From the NCBI RefSeq assembly GCF_018780565.1, contig NZ_JADMJN010000016.1:45553-109552 (forward strand): DNA of 64,000 bases, in the 5' to 3' direction. Shown here one piece after another: positions 53,230 to 61,458 of the stretch. The notes under the pieces were generated by a model that did no database searches, had not been told where the DNA came from, and was given only the letters and a program-made list of their open reading frames with translations. The translations under genes and the position numbers were made by a program. Within the stretch, counting starts at the first letter, position 1, and every line of letters starts with the position of its first letter. Origin of the DNA: Rhodoferax sp. (GTDB lineage Bacteria > Pseudomonadota > Gammaproteobacteria > Burkholderiales > Burkholderiaceae_C).

Positions 53230-53290
53230 CTGCGCCGCACAGGCGCACGAGCAGCGCAAAAAGGCGGCCGGTCAGACGAGTAGCGACCAT

Positions 53291-53340
53291 TAGCTACAAA
53301 ATAGATAGCATACAACGCATATTTCACAGGGGCCGAGGCC
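53291..53340. repeat. Comamonadaceae-type dispersed repeat (tentative)
   Basis: The stretch from TAGCTACAAAATAGATAGC to CAGGGGCCGAGGCC resembles dispersed non-coding repeats common in Acidovorax/Rhodoferax-type genomes. I rely on memory of that pattern; a second copy is not in this window. Confidence 0.35.
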
Positions 53341-53473
53341 ACTAATGCACCTGCTTGCAGGCTGAACTGCAGAGGTAAGTGCAGCCGCCGAGCACGGTTG
53401 CTGGCAGCTGTTTACCGTCATCGTGGCGGGGTTCAGGTTTGCGACCCGATGTCAGATAGCCGCAATCCCTGCA

Positions 53474-53824
53474 TTACTTGACCGTTTGGAGATCGGTCAC
53501 CACCAAGGTGCCCTTGTCCTTGACGACTGTGAACTGCACCTTGCCACCGACCTTGACCCCCTCCAACAAAGCCGAATCCCTGACCTGAAACACCATCGTC
53601 ATGGGAGGCATCTCAAGGTTCTTGATCTCACCGTGCCTGATCGTGATCTTTTTCGCGTCCTTGTCGATCTTGCGGACCTCTCCCTGAGTCATGTCGTTGT
53701 TGGCCATCATCTTCATGTCGCCCATCTTGCTGGCATCCATCGTGGTCTGCGCGAAAGCACTGCCTGAGAAGGCCGTGGCTGACGCGATCGATACGAGGAC
53801 AAGCATTTGCTTCATTGACTTCAT
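53474..53824 (-). CDS. CusF-like periplasmic copper-binding protein (copy 2)
   Basis: A 116-residue exported protein: signal peptide to AFAQ, Met-rich linker (MGDMKMMANNDM) and a CusF OB-fold with TIRHGEIKNLEMPPMTM. The His and Met pair are present, whereas the shielding Trp is again not in its usual place. Its start overlaps the DUF411 stop as ATGA. It is the last gene of the multicopper oxidase operon. Confidence 0.86.
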   Translation of the reverse strand: MKSMKQMLVLVSIASATAFSGSAFAQTTMDASKMGDMKMMANNDMTQGEVRKIDKDAKKITIRHGEIKNLEMPPMTMVFQVRDSALLEGVKVGGKVQFTVVKDKGTLVVTDLQTVK

Positions 53825-54300
53825 GATTTTTTCCCGTCATAGGTTTGGTAAACCGTAAAACTTCCGTCCTTTTTTAGCAGCAAGACGTTGTAGGCATCCT
53901 TGCGATTGCCATACTCGGGGCCATCCATGCCGGGGGAACCGACCGGCATGCCGGGGACGGCCAGTCCAATTCCTTCGGGCCTGCCCTGAAGCAGACGCTT
54001 GATGTCACGGGCAGGCACGTGGCCTTCCAGGGCGTAACCGGCCACCAAGGCGGTGTGGCACGACCCATATTTTTCGGCAATACCAAGTTGCGACCGCATG
54101 GCATTGCTGCCAGTTTCGTTGACTTTGACCGCAAAGCCATTGGCCACCAGGTGAGCGACCCAGTCTTTGCAGCAGCCGCAATTTGGATCTTTCCAGACCT
54201 CGACGCTGGGGCGGATCGGTGCGGCCCAGGCGTCAGCCAGCGGCAGCAGAAGCGCCATCGCCAGCCAACGTCGGCGTTGGAGTTCAATGGTTGTGCGCAT
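53821..54300 (-). CDS. DUF411 metal-binding protein
   Basis: About 159 residues with a signal-peptide-like start (LAMALLLPLADAWA) and the DUF411 core VWKDPNCGCCKDWVAHL, whose cysteines bind metal, followed by GSCHTALVAGYALEGHVPA and VPGMPVGSPGMDG. These proteins accompany copper resistance genes. I chose ATG at 54300, which has AGGAGG at six bases; ATG 54306 overlaps that site. It overlaps the cupredoxin gene by 17 bp. Confidence 0.87.
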   Translation of the reverse strand: MRTTIELQRRRWLAMALLLPLADAWAAPIRPSVEVWKDPNCGCCKDWVAHLVANGFAVKVNETGSNAMRSQLGIAEKYGSCHTALVAGYALEGHVPARDIKRLLQGRPEGIGLAVPGMPVGSPGMDGPEYGNRKDAYNVLLLKKDGSFTVYQTYDGKKS

Positions 54301-54793
54301 GACCATCCTCCTTGTTGTTCACTTTGTTCGCAGCAATTTTGATCTGCCCTTTCATACCGGCGTCGTAATGCCCCGGCTGCAGGCAAGCAAAATCAACCTT
54401 GCCCGCCTTGGTGAACTGCCAGATGATCTCGCCGCTCATGCCCGGCGCCACCGTGACCATGTTGGCGTCGGCATGCTCCATCTCCGGATACTTCTTCATC
54501 ACTTCGTAGTGTTCCTTGAGTTCCTTTTCGGTGCCCAGCACCATCTCGTGCTTAACCTGACCGGAATTTTTGGCAATAAAGCGGATGGTTTCACCCTGCT
54601 TGACATTGAAAGTTGATGAGTGGAAACGCATGTCGTCCGTCATGTCGATGTTCACGGTACGCACCACTTTGGATGCGACGCCGGGCTTGCCGATCGCCTC
54701 GTTGTCATGGCCCCCTGCGTGATTGCCAGAGGCCATGGCGGTCATGGCTAGAAAAATACCGGGAATGGCGATCAGAAGGTTACGTGATTTCAT
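54284..54793 (-). CDS. Cupredoxin-family periplasmic copper protein
   Basis: A 169-residue exported protein with a signal peptide to AMAS and a blue-copper fold. Ligands can be read as His in VKHEMVL, Cys and His in CLQPGHY, and Met in DAGM, the type 1 set. A His-rich tail (GHAHNH) may add a site. It is CopI-like and probably moves or holds copper beside the multicopper oxidase. It lies 32 bp downstream of that gene. Confidence 0.88.
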   Translation of the reverse strand: MKSRNLLIAIPGIFLAMTAMASGNHAGGHDNEAIGKPGVASKVVRTVNIDMTDDMRFHSSTFNVKQGETIRFIAKNSGQVKHEMVLGTEKELKEHYEVMKKYPEMEHADANMVTVAPGMSGEIIWQFTKAGKVDFACLQPGHYDAGMKGQIKIAANKVNNKEDGHAHNH

Positions 54794-54824
54794 GGAATAT
54801 CTTTCAAGGTTCGCGGATAATAAT

Positions 54825-56243
54825 TTAGTCATGCTTCATATTGCCCATCACGGGCTTGCGGACTTGAACTTCGACTTCTTTCAAGGGCATGTTCAAAACG
54901 GGCATGGATTTACCCCCCTCCGCAGAAAAACGTGCGGGGTTGGGCAGTGAACCCGTCCATTCATATGCAATTTCACCGGGTGGGTGCTTGTACCAGCCCG
55001 GGTCTTTGTAGTCGCCAGGTTTTTGATCCTTGCGCACCTTGACCATGCTGAACATGCCGCCCATCTCGACGCTGCCAAACGGGCCTTGTCCCGTCATCAT
55101 GGGTGCGGTGTTGTCCGGGATAGGCATTTCCATTTCGGTCATATCGACCATGCCGCGTTCGCCCATCACCATGTAGTCCGGAATCAGATTGGTGATCGCG
55201 CTGGCAACGCCACGGTGATCCACGCCAATCATGGTGGGCACGTTGTGTCCCATGGCGTTCATGGTGTGGTGGCTCTTGTGGCAATGGAATGCCCAATCGC
55301 CTTCTTCGTCGGCCAAAAATTCAAACTGGCGCATTTGGCCCACCGCAACATCCGTGGTGACCTCATACCAGCGGGTCGATTTCGGCGTAGGACCGCCATC
55401 GGTGCCGGTCACAAGAAACTCATGCCCATGAAGGTGCATTGGATGATTGGTCATGGTCAGATTGCCAACGCGGATGCGTACCTTGTCGTTTTTGCGCACC
55501 ACCAGCGGATCGATGCCGGGGAAAATTCTACTGTTCCAGCTCCACAAATTGAAGTCCAGCATGGTCATGATCTTGGGCGTGTAGGCGCCCGGGTCGATGT
55601 CGTAGGCGTTGAGCAGAAAGCAGAAATCGCGGTTCACTTCTTCGATCAGTGGGTGTTTGACCTTGGGGTGGGTGATCCACATGCCCATCATGCCCATGGC
55701 CATTTGCGTCATTTCATCGGCATGCGGGTGGTACATGAAAGTGCCAGGCCGACGCGCTACAAACTCGTAAACGAAGGTCTTGCCCGGTTGAATGGCAGGT
55801 TGAGTCAGACCCGCGACGCCATCCATGCCGTTGGGCAAGCGTTGACCATGCCAGTGCACGCTAGTGTGCTCGGGCAACTTGTTGGTCACGAAAATGCGCA
55901 CGCGGTCGCCCTCAACAACCTCGATGGTGGGGCCTGGCGACTGACCGTTGTAGCCCCAGAGGTGGGCCTTGAAGCCGGGGGCCATCTCGCGTACCACGGG
56001 TTCGGCCACGAGATGGAACTCCTTGACTCCGTCGTTCGTACGCCAGGGCAGCGTCCAGCCGTTGAGCGTGACCACCGGGTTGTAGGGACGGCCGGTATTG
56101 GGAACCAGCGGTGGCATCGTGTCCGGGCTGGTCTGCAGCACCAGCTCAGGCAGGGCCGCCATGGCGACTTTGCTAACGGCAGCGGTCACAACTGCGGTGG
56201 TCAAAGCGCCGGCACCCGCCAAAAAATTTCGTCTGTTTGTCAT
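54825..56243 (-). CDS. Multicopper oxidase (CopA/CuiD-like)
   Basis: A 472-residue Tat-exported oxidase: NRRNFLAG at the start fits a twin-arginine signal. Copper-ligand motifs are HWH (130-132), HPH (172-174), HPMHLHGH (267-274) and HCHKSHHTMNAM (320-331), so the T1, T2 and T3 sites are complete. It should oxidise Cu(I) to the less toxic Cu(II) in the periplasm, or act on phenolics. Met-rich segments after residue 360 may bind substrate copper. Confidence 0.94.
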   Translation of the reverse strand: MTNRRNFLAGAGALTTAVVTAAVSKVAMAALPELVLQTSPDTMPPLVPNTGRPYNPVVTLNGWTLPWRTNDGVKEFHLVAEPVVREMAPGFKAHLWGYNGQSPGPTIEVVEGDRVRIFVTNKLPEHTSVHWHGQRLPNGMDGVAGLTQPAIQPGKTFVYEFVARRPGTFMYHPHADEMTQMAMGMMGMWITHPKVKHPLIEEVNRDFCFLLNAYDIDPGAYTPKIMTMLDFNLWSWNSRIFPGIDPLVVRKNDKVRIRVGNLTMTNHPMHLHGHEFLVTGTDGGPTPKSTRWYEVTTDVAVGQMRQFEFLADEEGDWAFHCHKSHHTMNAMGHNVPTMIGVDHRGVASAITNLIPDYMVMGERGMVDMTEMEMPIPDNTAPMMTGQGPFGSVEMGGMFSMVKVRKDQKPGDYKDPGWYKHPPGEIAYEWTGSLPNPARFSAEGGKSMPVLNMPLKEVEVQVRKPVMGNMKHD

Positions 56244-56274
56244 ATGAATTGCGGTAATGAGGTGATGCGCCAGA

Positions 56275-57693
56275 TCAGTGACCGGCTTGGCTGGCGCTGC
56301 TACCCGTGGGCATCAACATGGCAGCCATGGTGGTTGGCTTGCCGGTCATGGAGGCTGCGAGTGCCGCATCGGTGAGCCAGAACTGCTGATAAGCATTGAT
56401 CGCAGCCATGACGCTGGAGATCTGATCGCGGTTGTCGGCCAGAAGTTCGAACACCCCGATCAGCATGCCGTTGTAAGCAAGCACGTTTTCTTCGGCTATG
56501 ACCTTGCGCAACGGCACGATCTCGTCGCGATAGTGTCTGGCTACATCATGGGCCGTGCGGTAGGCCGAATAGCTTTGCCGCAGCTGGGATGAAGCGTTGC
56601 GAACCGTGCTTTCGTAGCGGTTTGCGGCGGCCAGGGATTGCGCGTTCATGGTGCCACGCTGCGCCGACCCCCAATCGAAGATGGGCAGGCGTATGCCAAG
56701 TTCATAACCCAGGCGCGGCGTTTGGGTGCCCGCAGCGTTGTCGAACACCGTATCCCGGCGGATTCCCAGTTCCACGTCGACGAGGCTGTTGAGCAGGCTC
56801 AAACCTTGGGCCTTGCCCGCGATATCCAGCTGGCTGAGTGCCATTCGCACATCCAGACGCTGCTGCATCGCGTTGGCGTTGACAACGTCGGGTTGGTGCG
56901 GTTCTTTCGGCAGGTCCGGCAGGCGCTCGGGAAGCTTTAACTCCGCCGATTGCGCATCGGTCAAGCCCAACAGGCGAATCAATTCCTCCCGGTCCGCGGT
57001 GGCCGCGTTCCCGGCCGAGGCCAGTTGAGTTGTAGCATCCGCGTAAAAGATCTGCTGGCGCGCCCGCTGCAGCTTGGTGAAATTGCCCACTTGCAGCATG
57101 CGCCGCGCCAGTTCTGCACTCGCTTGCGCGCTGCGGTTGACCTGTTCGGCATATTTCAACACCTGCTGTGCGCTCACGGCCCGCACCCACGCCTGGCGCA
57201 CCTGGGTGACGTTGTCGACCACATCGGCGCTGAGCTGGATCTTGAATTGCGCGACCTGGCTGCGGGCTATCAACTGGCGCTGCGGCAAGGTCAGGATATC
57301 CAGCAGACCAAACGACAGCAATCGGTTCAGCTCCAGCTCATCGCCAAAACGCACTCTCTCGAACGCAAAAACTGGGTTGGCGATTCGACCCCGCTGGTTC
57401 GCCAAAGCCATTTCGGACCAACTCTGGGCCAACAAGGTTTGTACGGCCGGGCTGTTGGCCAAGGCCAACTGGACGGCGTCATCCATGGTTAACGGCCGGG
57501 CCAGCAAATCGCCTGTCAGCTTGCTGCGGGCTCGCTGCTGCTGCTCAGTGCGACTGATCTCCAGCTTGCCTTGGGTGAAGGCGTTGCTTGTGTCATTGGT
57601 TTCCTGGACGGCCTGATCAATGTTGACGGATGCGCATCCTACCAACACAAGGGTGGCCGTGGCCAGAGCGCCTAATCTGAAAATTCTCCTCAT
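56275..57693 (-). CDS. TolC-family outer-membrane lipoprotein
   Basis: A 472-residue outer-membrane factor with lipobox LVGC (Cys19) and TolC-type repeats (AVQLALANSPAVQTLLAQ and the second helical hairpin near VRNASSQLRQSY). No RND or adaptor gene lies next to it; it may couple with CusBA or another pump. ATG 57693 is used since it starts the lipoprotein signal. It lies 31 bp upstream of the multicopper oxidase gene in the same operon. Confidence 0.87.
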   Translation of the reverse strand: MRRIFRLGALATATLVLVGCASVNIDQAVQETNDTSNAFTQGKLEISRTEQQQRARSKLTGDLLARPLTMDDAVQLALANSPAVQTLLAQSWSEMALANQRGRIANPVFAFERVRFGDELELNRLLSFGLLDILTLPQRQLIARSQVAQFKIQLSADVVDNVTQVRQAWVRAVSAQQVLKYAEQVNRSAQASAELARRMLQVGNFTKLQRARQQIFYADATTQLASAGNAATADREELIRLLGLTDAQSAELKLPERLPDLPKEPHQPDVVNANAMQQRLDVRMALSQLDIAGKAQGLSLLNSLVDVELGIRRDTVFDNAAGTQTPRLGYELGIRLPIFDWGSAQRGTMNAQSLAAANRYESTVRNASSQLRQSYSAYRTAHDVARHYRDEIVPLRKVIAEENVLAYNGMLIGVFELLADNRDQISSVMAAINAYQQFWLTDAALAASMTGKPTTMAAMLMPTGSSASQAGH

Positions 57694-57704
57694 GGTCGCC
57701 TCTT

Positions 57705-58022
57705 TCACGGTTTGGCGCGCCCGGCATGGGGATCGGTCGTGGCTGCAGCATCCGCTGCTTGCGGCAGCCGGGCCTCTTTGGCATATTCGCGCCAACCACC
57801 GAGACGGCCAACGCTGTCATTGGCCTCGCGCCATGAAACAACGGGTTGCTCGCTGTAAGCGCGGTAGTCGGGAAAAGCTGATCGGTAACCGAGGGTGACC
57901 GTGGATGGCGCCGTGCTCTTTGAATCAGTGGTCACCGGCACAGAACTGGGCTGGGCGAAGGCCATCGGTAGGACCATCGCCAGTCCCACTGGCACGAGCC
58001 AGCGTGGGGGGAGTAAATGCAT
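57705..58022 (-). CDS. Small exported protein, first gene of the oxidase operon
   Basis: A 105-residue protein with a signal peptide to AFAQ (about residue 24), then LGYRSAFPDYRAYSEQPVVSWREANDSVGRLGGW. The YRAYSEQPV-x-SWREAND pattern is found in small proteins of copper operons, but no function is known. A CusR-type box lies 102 bp upstream and it ends 11 bp before the TolC-like gene. Confidence 0.7.
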   Translation of the reverse strand: MHLLPPRWLVPVGLAMVLPMAFAQPSSVPVTTDSKSTAPSTVTLGYRSAFPDYRAYSEQPVVSWREANDSVGRLGGWREYAKEARLPQAADAAATTDPHAGRAKP

Positions 58023-58123
58023 GGAATCCTCGCGTCAACACTGGGGGTTCGTGAGAAGAAAACTCACGACGAAAATCAAAGAGAAATGTACTGGCGCGCT
58101 CCCAACAAGACGCTGACCGCAAC

Positions 58124-58139
58124 ATTACATTCCTGTTAT
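58124..58139. promoter_or_regulatory. CusR/CopR-type box upstream of the oxidase operon
   Basis: ATTACATTCCTGTTAT in the context CTGACCGCAAC-box-CTGCGCCGCACAGGAGCAC, nearly the same as at 53214. It lies 102 bp before the start at 58022. Confidence 0.65.
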
Positions 58140-58223
58140 CTGCGCCGCACAGGAGCACAAGCAGCGCAAGACGGGAGCTCATTGCATGCTAATGGAGCAC
58201 CGCCGTGAGAATCCCTCGCCCTT

Positions 58224-58532
58224 TCACACTTGCATATTCAGGATGTCGGTATAGGCTTGTACGAGCCGATTGCGCACCTGAAGCGTCGCCTGAAATGCAA
58301 TGTTCGATTTGACGCCGACCAGCATGGTTTCCTCAAGACTTACAGTCGAGTTTTCCAGCTGAAAATCCTTGGAAAGCCGTCCAGATTCCTTTTGCAGAGC
58401 ACTCGTCGTTTGCAGGGCCTGCACCAGCGCGTCCTGAAATCCTGTCCCCTGTACGCCGGGGCTTTTACCCAGTGGTTGACTTATGCCAGCAAGCGGGCGG
58501 ATGAAATCAACGGGTTTCGTTGGAACGCTCAT
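58224..58532 (-). CDS. fliE: FliE-like protein, orphan
   Basis: A 102-residue protein. Its C-terminal half, with SLEETMLVGVKSN, FQATLQVRNRLVQAYTDIL and terminal NMQV, matches FliE, the junction protein of the flagellar basal body. The N-terminal half (FQDALVQALQTTSALQKES) also fits. No other flagellar gene is present. ATG 58532 is the first in the homologous frame. It may be a stray chromosomal gene, a passenger, or a FliE relative with another job. The operon promoter at 58124 lies downstream, so it is transcribed separately. Confidence 0.75.
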   Translation of the reverse strand: MSVPTKPVDFIRPLAGISQPLGKSPGVQGTGFQDALVQALQTTSALQKESGRLSKDFQLENSTVSLEETMLVGVKSNIAFQATLQVRNRLVQAYTDILNMQV

Positions 58533-58606
58533 GTCATGTGTCTTTCTGCACAAGAGCAGTTCATGTCACGCACGCACGAGCAAACGGCATGGCTACCAGT
58601 TCGCCT

Positions 58607-58978
58607 TCAGGGCTGCGCACTAGTCGCCATTTGTCGATGGCCCGCTGCCAAACCATCGTATTCGGTCGCAATGCTCTCGTACAGGCTGACGATGGAATTG
58701 CAGTGGGCCGGCATGCTGGAGCCGCCCCGTCCGCCCGCGGACATCCCCTGGTAGCTTTTGGCCATCTTGCGATGTTCAGCGGCACTGGCGCGGGCAACAG
58801 TGGCTTCCCGGTCGTAGTAGGTGACCAATGCCTCGTGATCGCCGCGGGTGCGTGCGGCCTCGATCCGCTGCCGCAGTTCAGGCGAGGGTGCGTTCGGGCC
58901 CGAAGCGCAGCCAGCTATCACAACGCCCAGCAGCAACACTGCGGCAATGCGCCGCAACGATTTCCAATTCATATTCAT
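58607..58978 (-). CDS. Small lipoprotein of unknown family
   Basis: A 123-residue protein with lipobox VIAGC (Cys24), a helical charged middle (LRQRIEAARTRGDHEALVTYYDREATVARASAAEHRKMA) and the late motif PAHCNSIVSLYESIATEYDGLAAGHRQMA, whose Cys and His residues could bind metal. ATG 58978 has GGAG seven bases upstream. It lies next to the cusR control region and is read away from it. Confidence 0.72.
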   Translation of the reverse strand: MNMNWKSLRRIAAVLLLGVVIAGCASGPNAPSPELRQRIEAARTRGDHEALVTYYDREATVARASAAEHRKMAKSYQGMSAGGRGGSSMPAHCNSIVSLYESIATEYDGLAAGHRQMATSAQP

Positions 58979-59215
58979 GGCAGTTCTCCACTGGTAACAG
59001 GAATTTCTCAAAAGAGGCATGAGCAGCATACGAAAATGAAACCGTCGAAGAGATGACGTATTTATGACATTTCAGTCAGCGTTGTGTAACCTTACTTGGC
59101 GTCACCCATCTTCATTTGATGCGTTCAATCCAACTTTGCATTTTTTTTCAGCGGCGCCGCGTCCCTTACATGAAACACCATCAACATCCACGCCCAACAG
59201 AAAACTGACCGCCAG

Positions 59216-59231
59216 ATTACATTGCTGTTAT
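59216..59231. promoter_or_regulatory. CusR/CopR-type box upstream of cusRS
   Basis: ATTACATTGCTGTTAT, preceded by CTGACCGCCAG, 68 bp before the cusR ATG; it suggests autoregulation. The 320-bp gap 58979-59298 holds only this and promoter sequence. Confidence 0.65.
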
Positions 59232-59298
59232 CTGCATCCCCAGTCGCCCAAGCAGCGCAGAATGGCGGCCACGTTACAGATTCCCAAGGAGCATTGCC

Positions 59299-59982
59299 AT
59301 GAGAATCCTCATTGTTGAGGACGAACCCAAGACCGGGGACTATCTGAAACAGGGTTTGGTCGAAGCCGGCTTCGTCGTCGATCTGGTGCGCGACGGCACG
59401 GACGGCCTGCATCACGCGCTGACCGAGGCTTACGACCTCGCGATTCTCGATGTGATGCTGCCTGGCATCGACGGCTGGGCGGTCTTGCAAGGCATCCGCA
59501 AGGCCGGCAAGGACACACCCGTTCTGTTTCTGAGCGCCCGCGACCATGTGGATGACCGCGTCAAGGGTTTGGAACTCGGCGCCGACGACTATTTGGTCAA
59601 ACCCTTTGCTTTTTCCGAGTTGCTGGCCCGGGTACGCACCCTGTTGCGCCGCGGCAGCAAGGCCAAGGCGGCGGAGTTTCTGTGTGCGGCTGATCTGGAG
59701 CTTGATTTGCTGCGGCGTCGCGTCACGCGCGCGGGTAAGCGGATTGATCTGACGGCCAAGGAATTTGCCTTGCTCGAATTGCTGCTGCGGCGACAAGGCG
59801 AGGTGCTGCCACGCTCGCTCATCGCATCGCAGGTGTGGGACATGAATTTCGACAGCGACACCAACGTCATCGAGGTCGCCATGCGCCGCCTGCGCGTCAA
59901 GCTGGACGACAATTTTGAGCCCAAGCTCATCCGCACGGTGCGCGGCATGGGCTACGTTCTGGAGAATCCCGATTGCGCTTGA
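59299..59982 (+). CDS. cusR: CusR/CopR-like copper response regulator
   Basis: A 227-residue OmpR-type regulator: receiver domain with Asp51 (AILDVMLPG) as phosphorylation site and VKPFAFSELLARV at about residue 100, then a winged-helix DNA-binding domain ending RTVRGMGYVLE. It fits the CusR/CopR/IrlR group of heavy-metal regulators. It is the only regulator in the metal cargo and probably binds the ATTACATTNNTGTTAT boxes. Its stop overlaps the cusS start. Confidence 0.92.
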   Translation: MRILIVEDEPKTGDYLKQGLVEAGFVVDLVRDGTDGLHHALTEAYDLAILDVMLPGIDGWAVLQGIRKAGKDTPVLFLSARDHVDDRVKGLELGADDYLVKPFAFSELLARVRTLLRRGSKAKAAEFLCAADLELDLLRRRVTRAGKRIDLTAKEFALLELLLRRQGEVLPRSLIASQVWDMNFDSDTNVIEVAMRRLRVKLDDNFEPKLIRTVRGMGYVLENPDCA

Positions 59983-61367
59983 ATGGACGAACCTCCATCA
60001 CCCGGCGGCTGACGCTGCTGTTCATCATCGCCTCGTCGGCCGTGCTGCTGGCGCTCGGGTTCGTGATCGCCTCCTCGGTGGAGCAACACTTCGAGGACCT
60101 GGACATGGAAGTTCTGGTGGGCAAAATGGAACTCACCCGGCATGCCCTGGCAATGTTGAAGTCCCAAGACGATCTCAACGGTCTTTCACAACAGCTGGAC
60201 CACTCGCTGATTGGGCACCACGGCCTTGAGGTGATGGTCATCGGCGCCAATCACGCCGTCATCTTTGCCACGCCGAACGCCAACTTCGCCCCCGGCCTGG
60301 TGGCTGCCAGCGCTACCCAAACCCCGCATCGCCCCATGCTCTGGACGCTGGGAGAGCAAACCTACCGTGGCATCGCGGCGGAATTGCCCACGGGCATCAA
60401 CGGTGGGAAGAAGGTGGTTGTGGCGGTGGCCACCGACATCGCGCACCATCAGGCGTTCATGCATTCTTTTTTGCAAACGCTGTGGATCTTTGTCGCCGGG
60501 GCCGCCGCACTGACCGGTGTTTTGGGTTGGGCCGCCGCGCGGCGCGGCCTGGCGCCGTTGCGCGCCATGCGCGAGCAAACACAAACGGTCACCGCCCAGC
60601 AGCTGAGCTATCGCCTGGCGGTGGAATCGGCGCCGGTCGAACTGGCCGAACTCGCGCAGTCCTTGAATGAAATGCTGGCACGGCTGGAGGAAGCGTTTCA
60701 CCGGCTCTCAGATTTTTCTTCCGACATCGCGCACGAGTTGCGCACGCCCGTGAGCAACCTGATGACGCAAACCCAGGTCGCACTGTCGCGCCCGCGCGAG
60801 GCCGACGCCTACCGCGGCATTCTCGAATCGAACGCCGAAGAGTTCGAGCGCATGGCACGCATGATCTCCGATATGCTGCTGCTGGCCAAGGCCGAATACG
60901 GCCTGGTGGTGCCCAGCCGGGAAACCGTCCATCTGGCGACCGAGGTCCGCGCGTTGTTCGACTACTACGATGCGGTGGCCGAAGACAAGGGGCTGCGCCT
61001 CACCCTCGAAGGCGACGGCGAGGCGAGTGCAGACCGGCTCATGCTGCGCCGGGCGCTGAGCAACTTGTTGTCTAACGCGGTGCGGCATTCGGCTTTTAAA
61101 ACAACGCTACGCGTCAACATCAACACGGGCCTGGACGCGATCTCGATTGCCATGGAAAATACCGGTGATGCGATTCCGCAAGCCTATTTGGAGCGTATTT
61201 TCGACCGCTTCTTCCGGGTCGATCCTTCGCGACAACGCTCCAGCGAGGGCACCGGACTGGGGCTGGCCATCACCAAGTCAATCATCGTCGCTCATGGTGG
61301 CACGATCTCGGTCGCATCAACCGAAGGTGTGACTACGTTCACGATCAGACTGCCGCGCGCATCCTGA
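59973..61367 (+). CDS. cusS: CusS/CopS-like heavy-metal sensor histidine kinase
   Basis: A 464-residue membrane kinase that begins at TTG 59973, overlapping the cusR stop by 10 bp. Two membrane segments (about 14-35 and 165-185) enclose a periplasmic sensor of about 130 residues; a HAMP region follows, then the H-box DIAHELRTPVSNL, N-box LSNLLSNAVRHS and the G-box GTGLGLAITKSI. It should detect periplasmic Cu(I)/Ag(I) and phosphorylate CusR. The 91 bp after it lead to the IS30-type transposase. Confidence 0.92.
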   Translation: MRLNGRTSITRRLTLLFIIASSAVLLALGFVIASSVEQHFEDLDMEVLVGKMELTRHALAMLKSQDDLNGLSQQLDHSLIGHHGLEVMVIGANHAVIFATPNANFAPGLVAASATQTPHRPMLWTLGEQTYRGIAAELPTGINGGKKVVVAVATDIAHHQAFMHSFLQTLWIFVAGAAALTGVLGWAAARRGLAPLRAMREQTQTVTAQQLSYRLAVESAPVELAELAQSLNEMLARLEEAFHRLSDFSSDIAHELRTPVSNLMTQTQVALSRPREADAYRGILESNAEEFERMARMISDMLLLAKAEYGLVVPSRETVHLATEVRALFDYYDAVAEDKGLRLTLEGDGEASADRLMLRRALSNLLSNAVRHSAFKTTLRVNINTGLDAISIAMENTGDAIPQAYLERIFDRFFRVDPSRQRSSEGTGLGLAITKSIIVAHGGTISVASTEGVTTFTIRLPRAS

Positions 61368-61458
61368 ACGTCGACAGCCCCACCGCCGAGCTGTCGCATG
61401 CGCTGAAATTTCCTCTCTGACAAAACACAGTGTTTTGAATTCTTGGATTATTGCAATT

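Noticed and set aside
54984..56375. 463-codon plus, His-rich frame over the multicopper oxidase
   Set aside because: The His richness comes from reading Met/His codons of the oxidase in reverse; the oxidase has full copper sites.
61421..61437. Hairpin CAAAACAC/GTGTTTTG as terminator of cusS
   Set aside because: The arms are separated by a single base, which cannot form a loop; no T-run follows.
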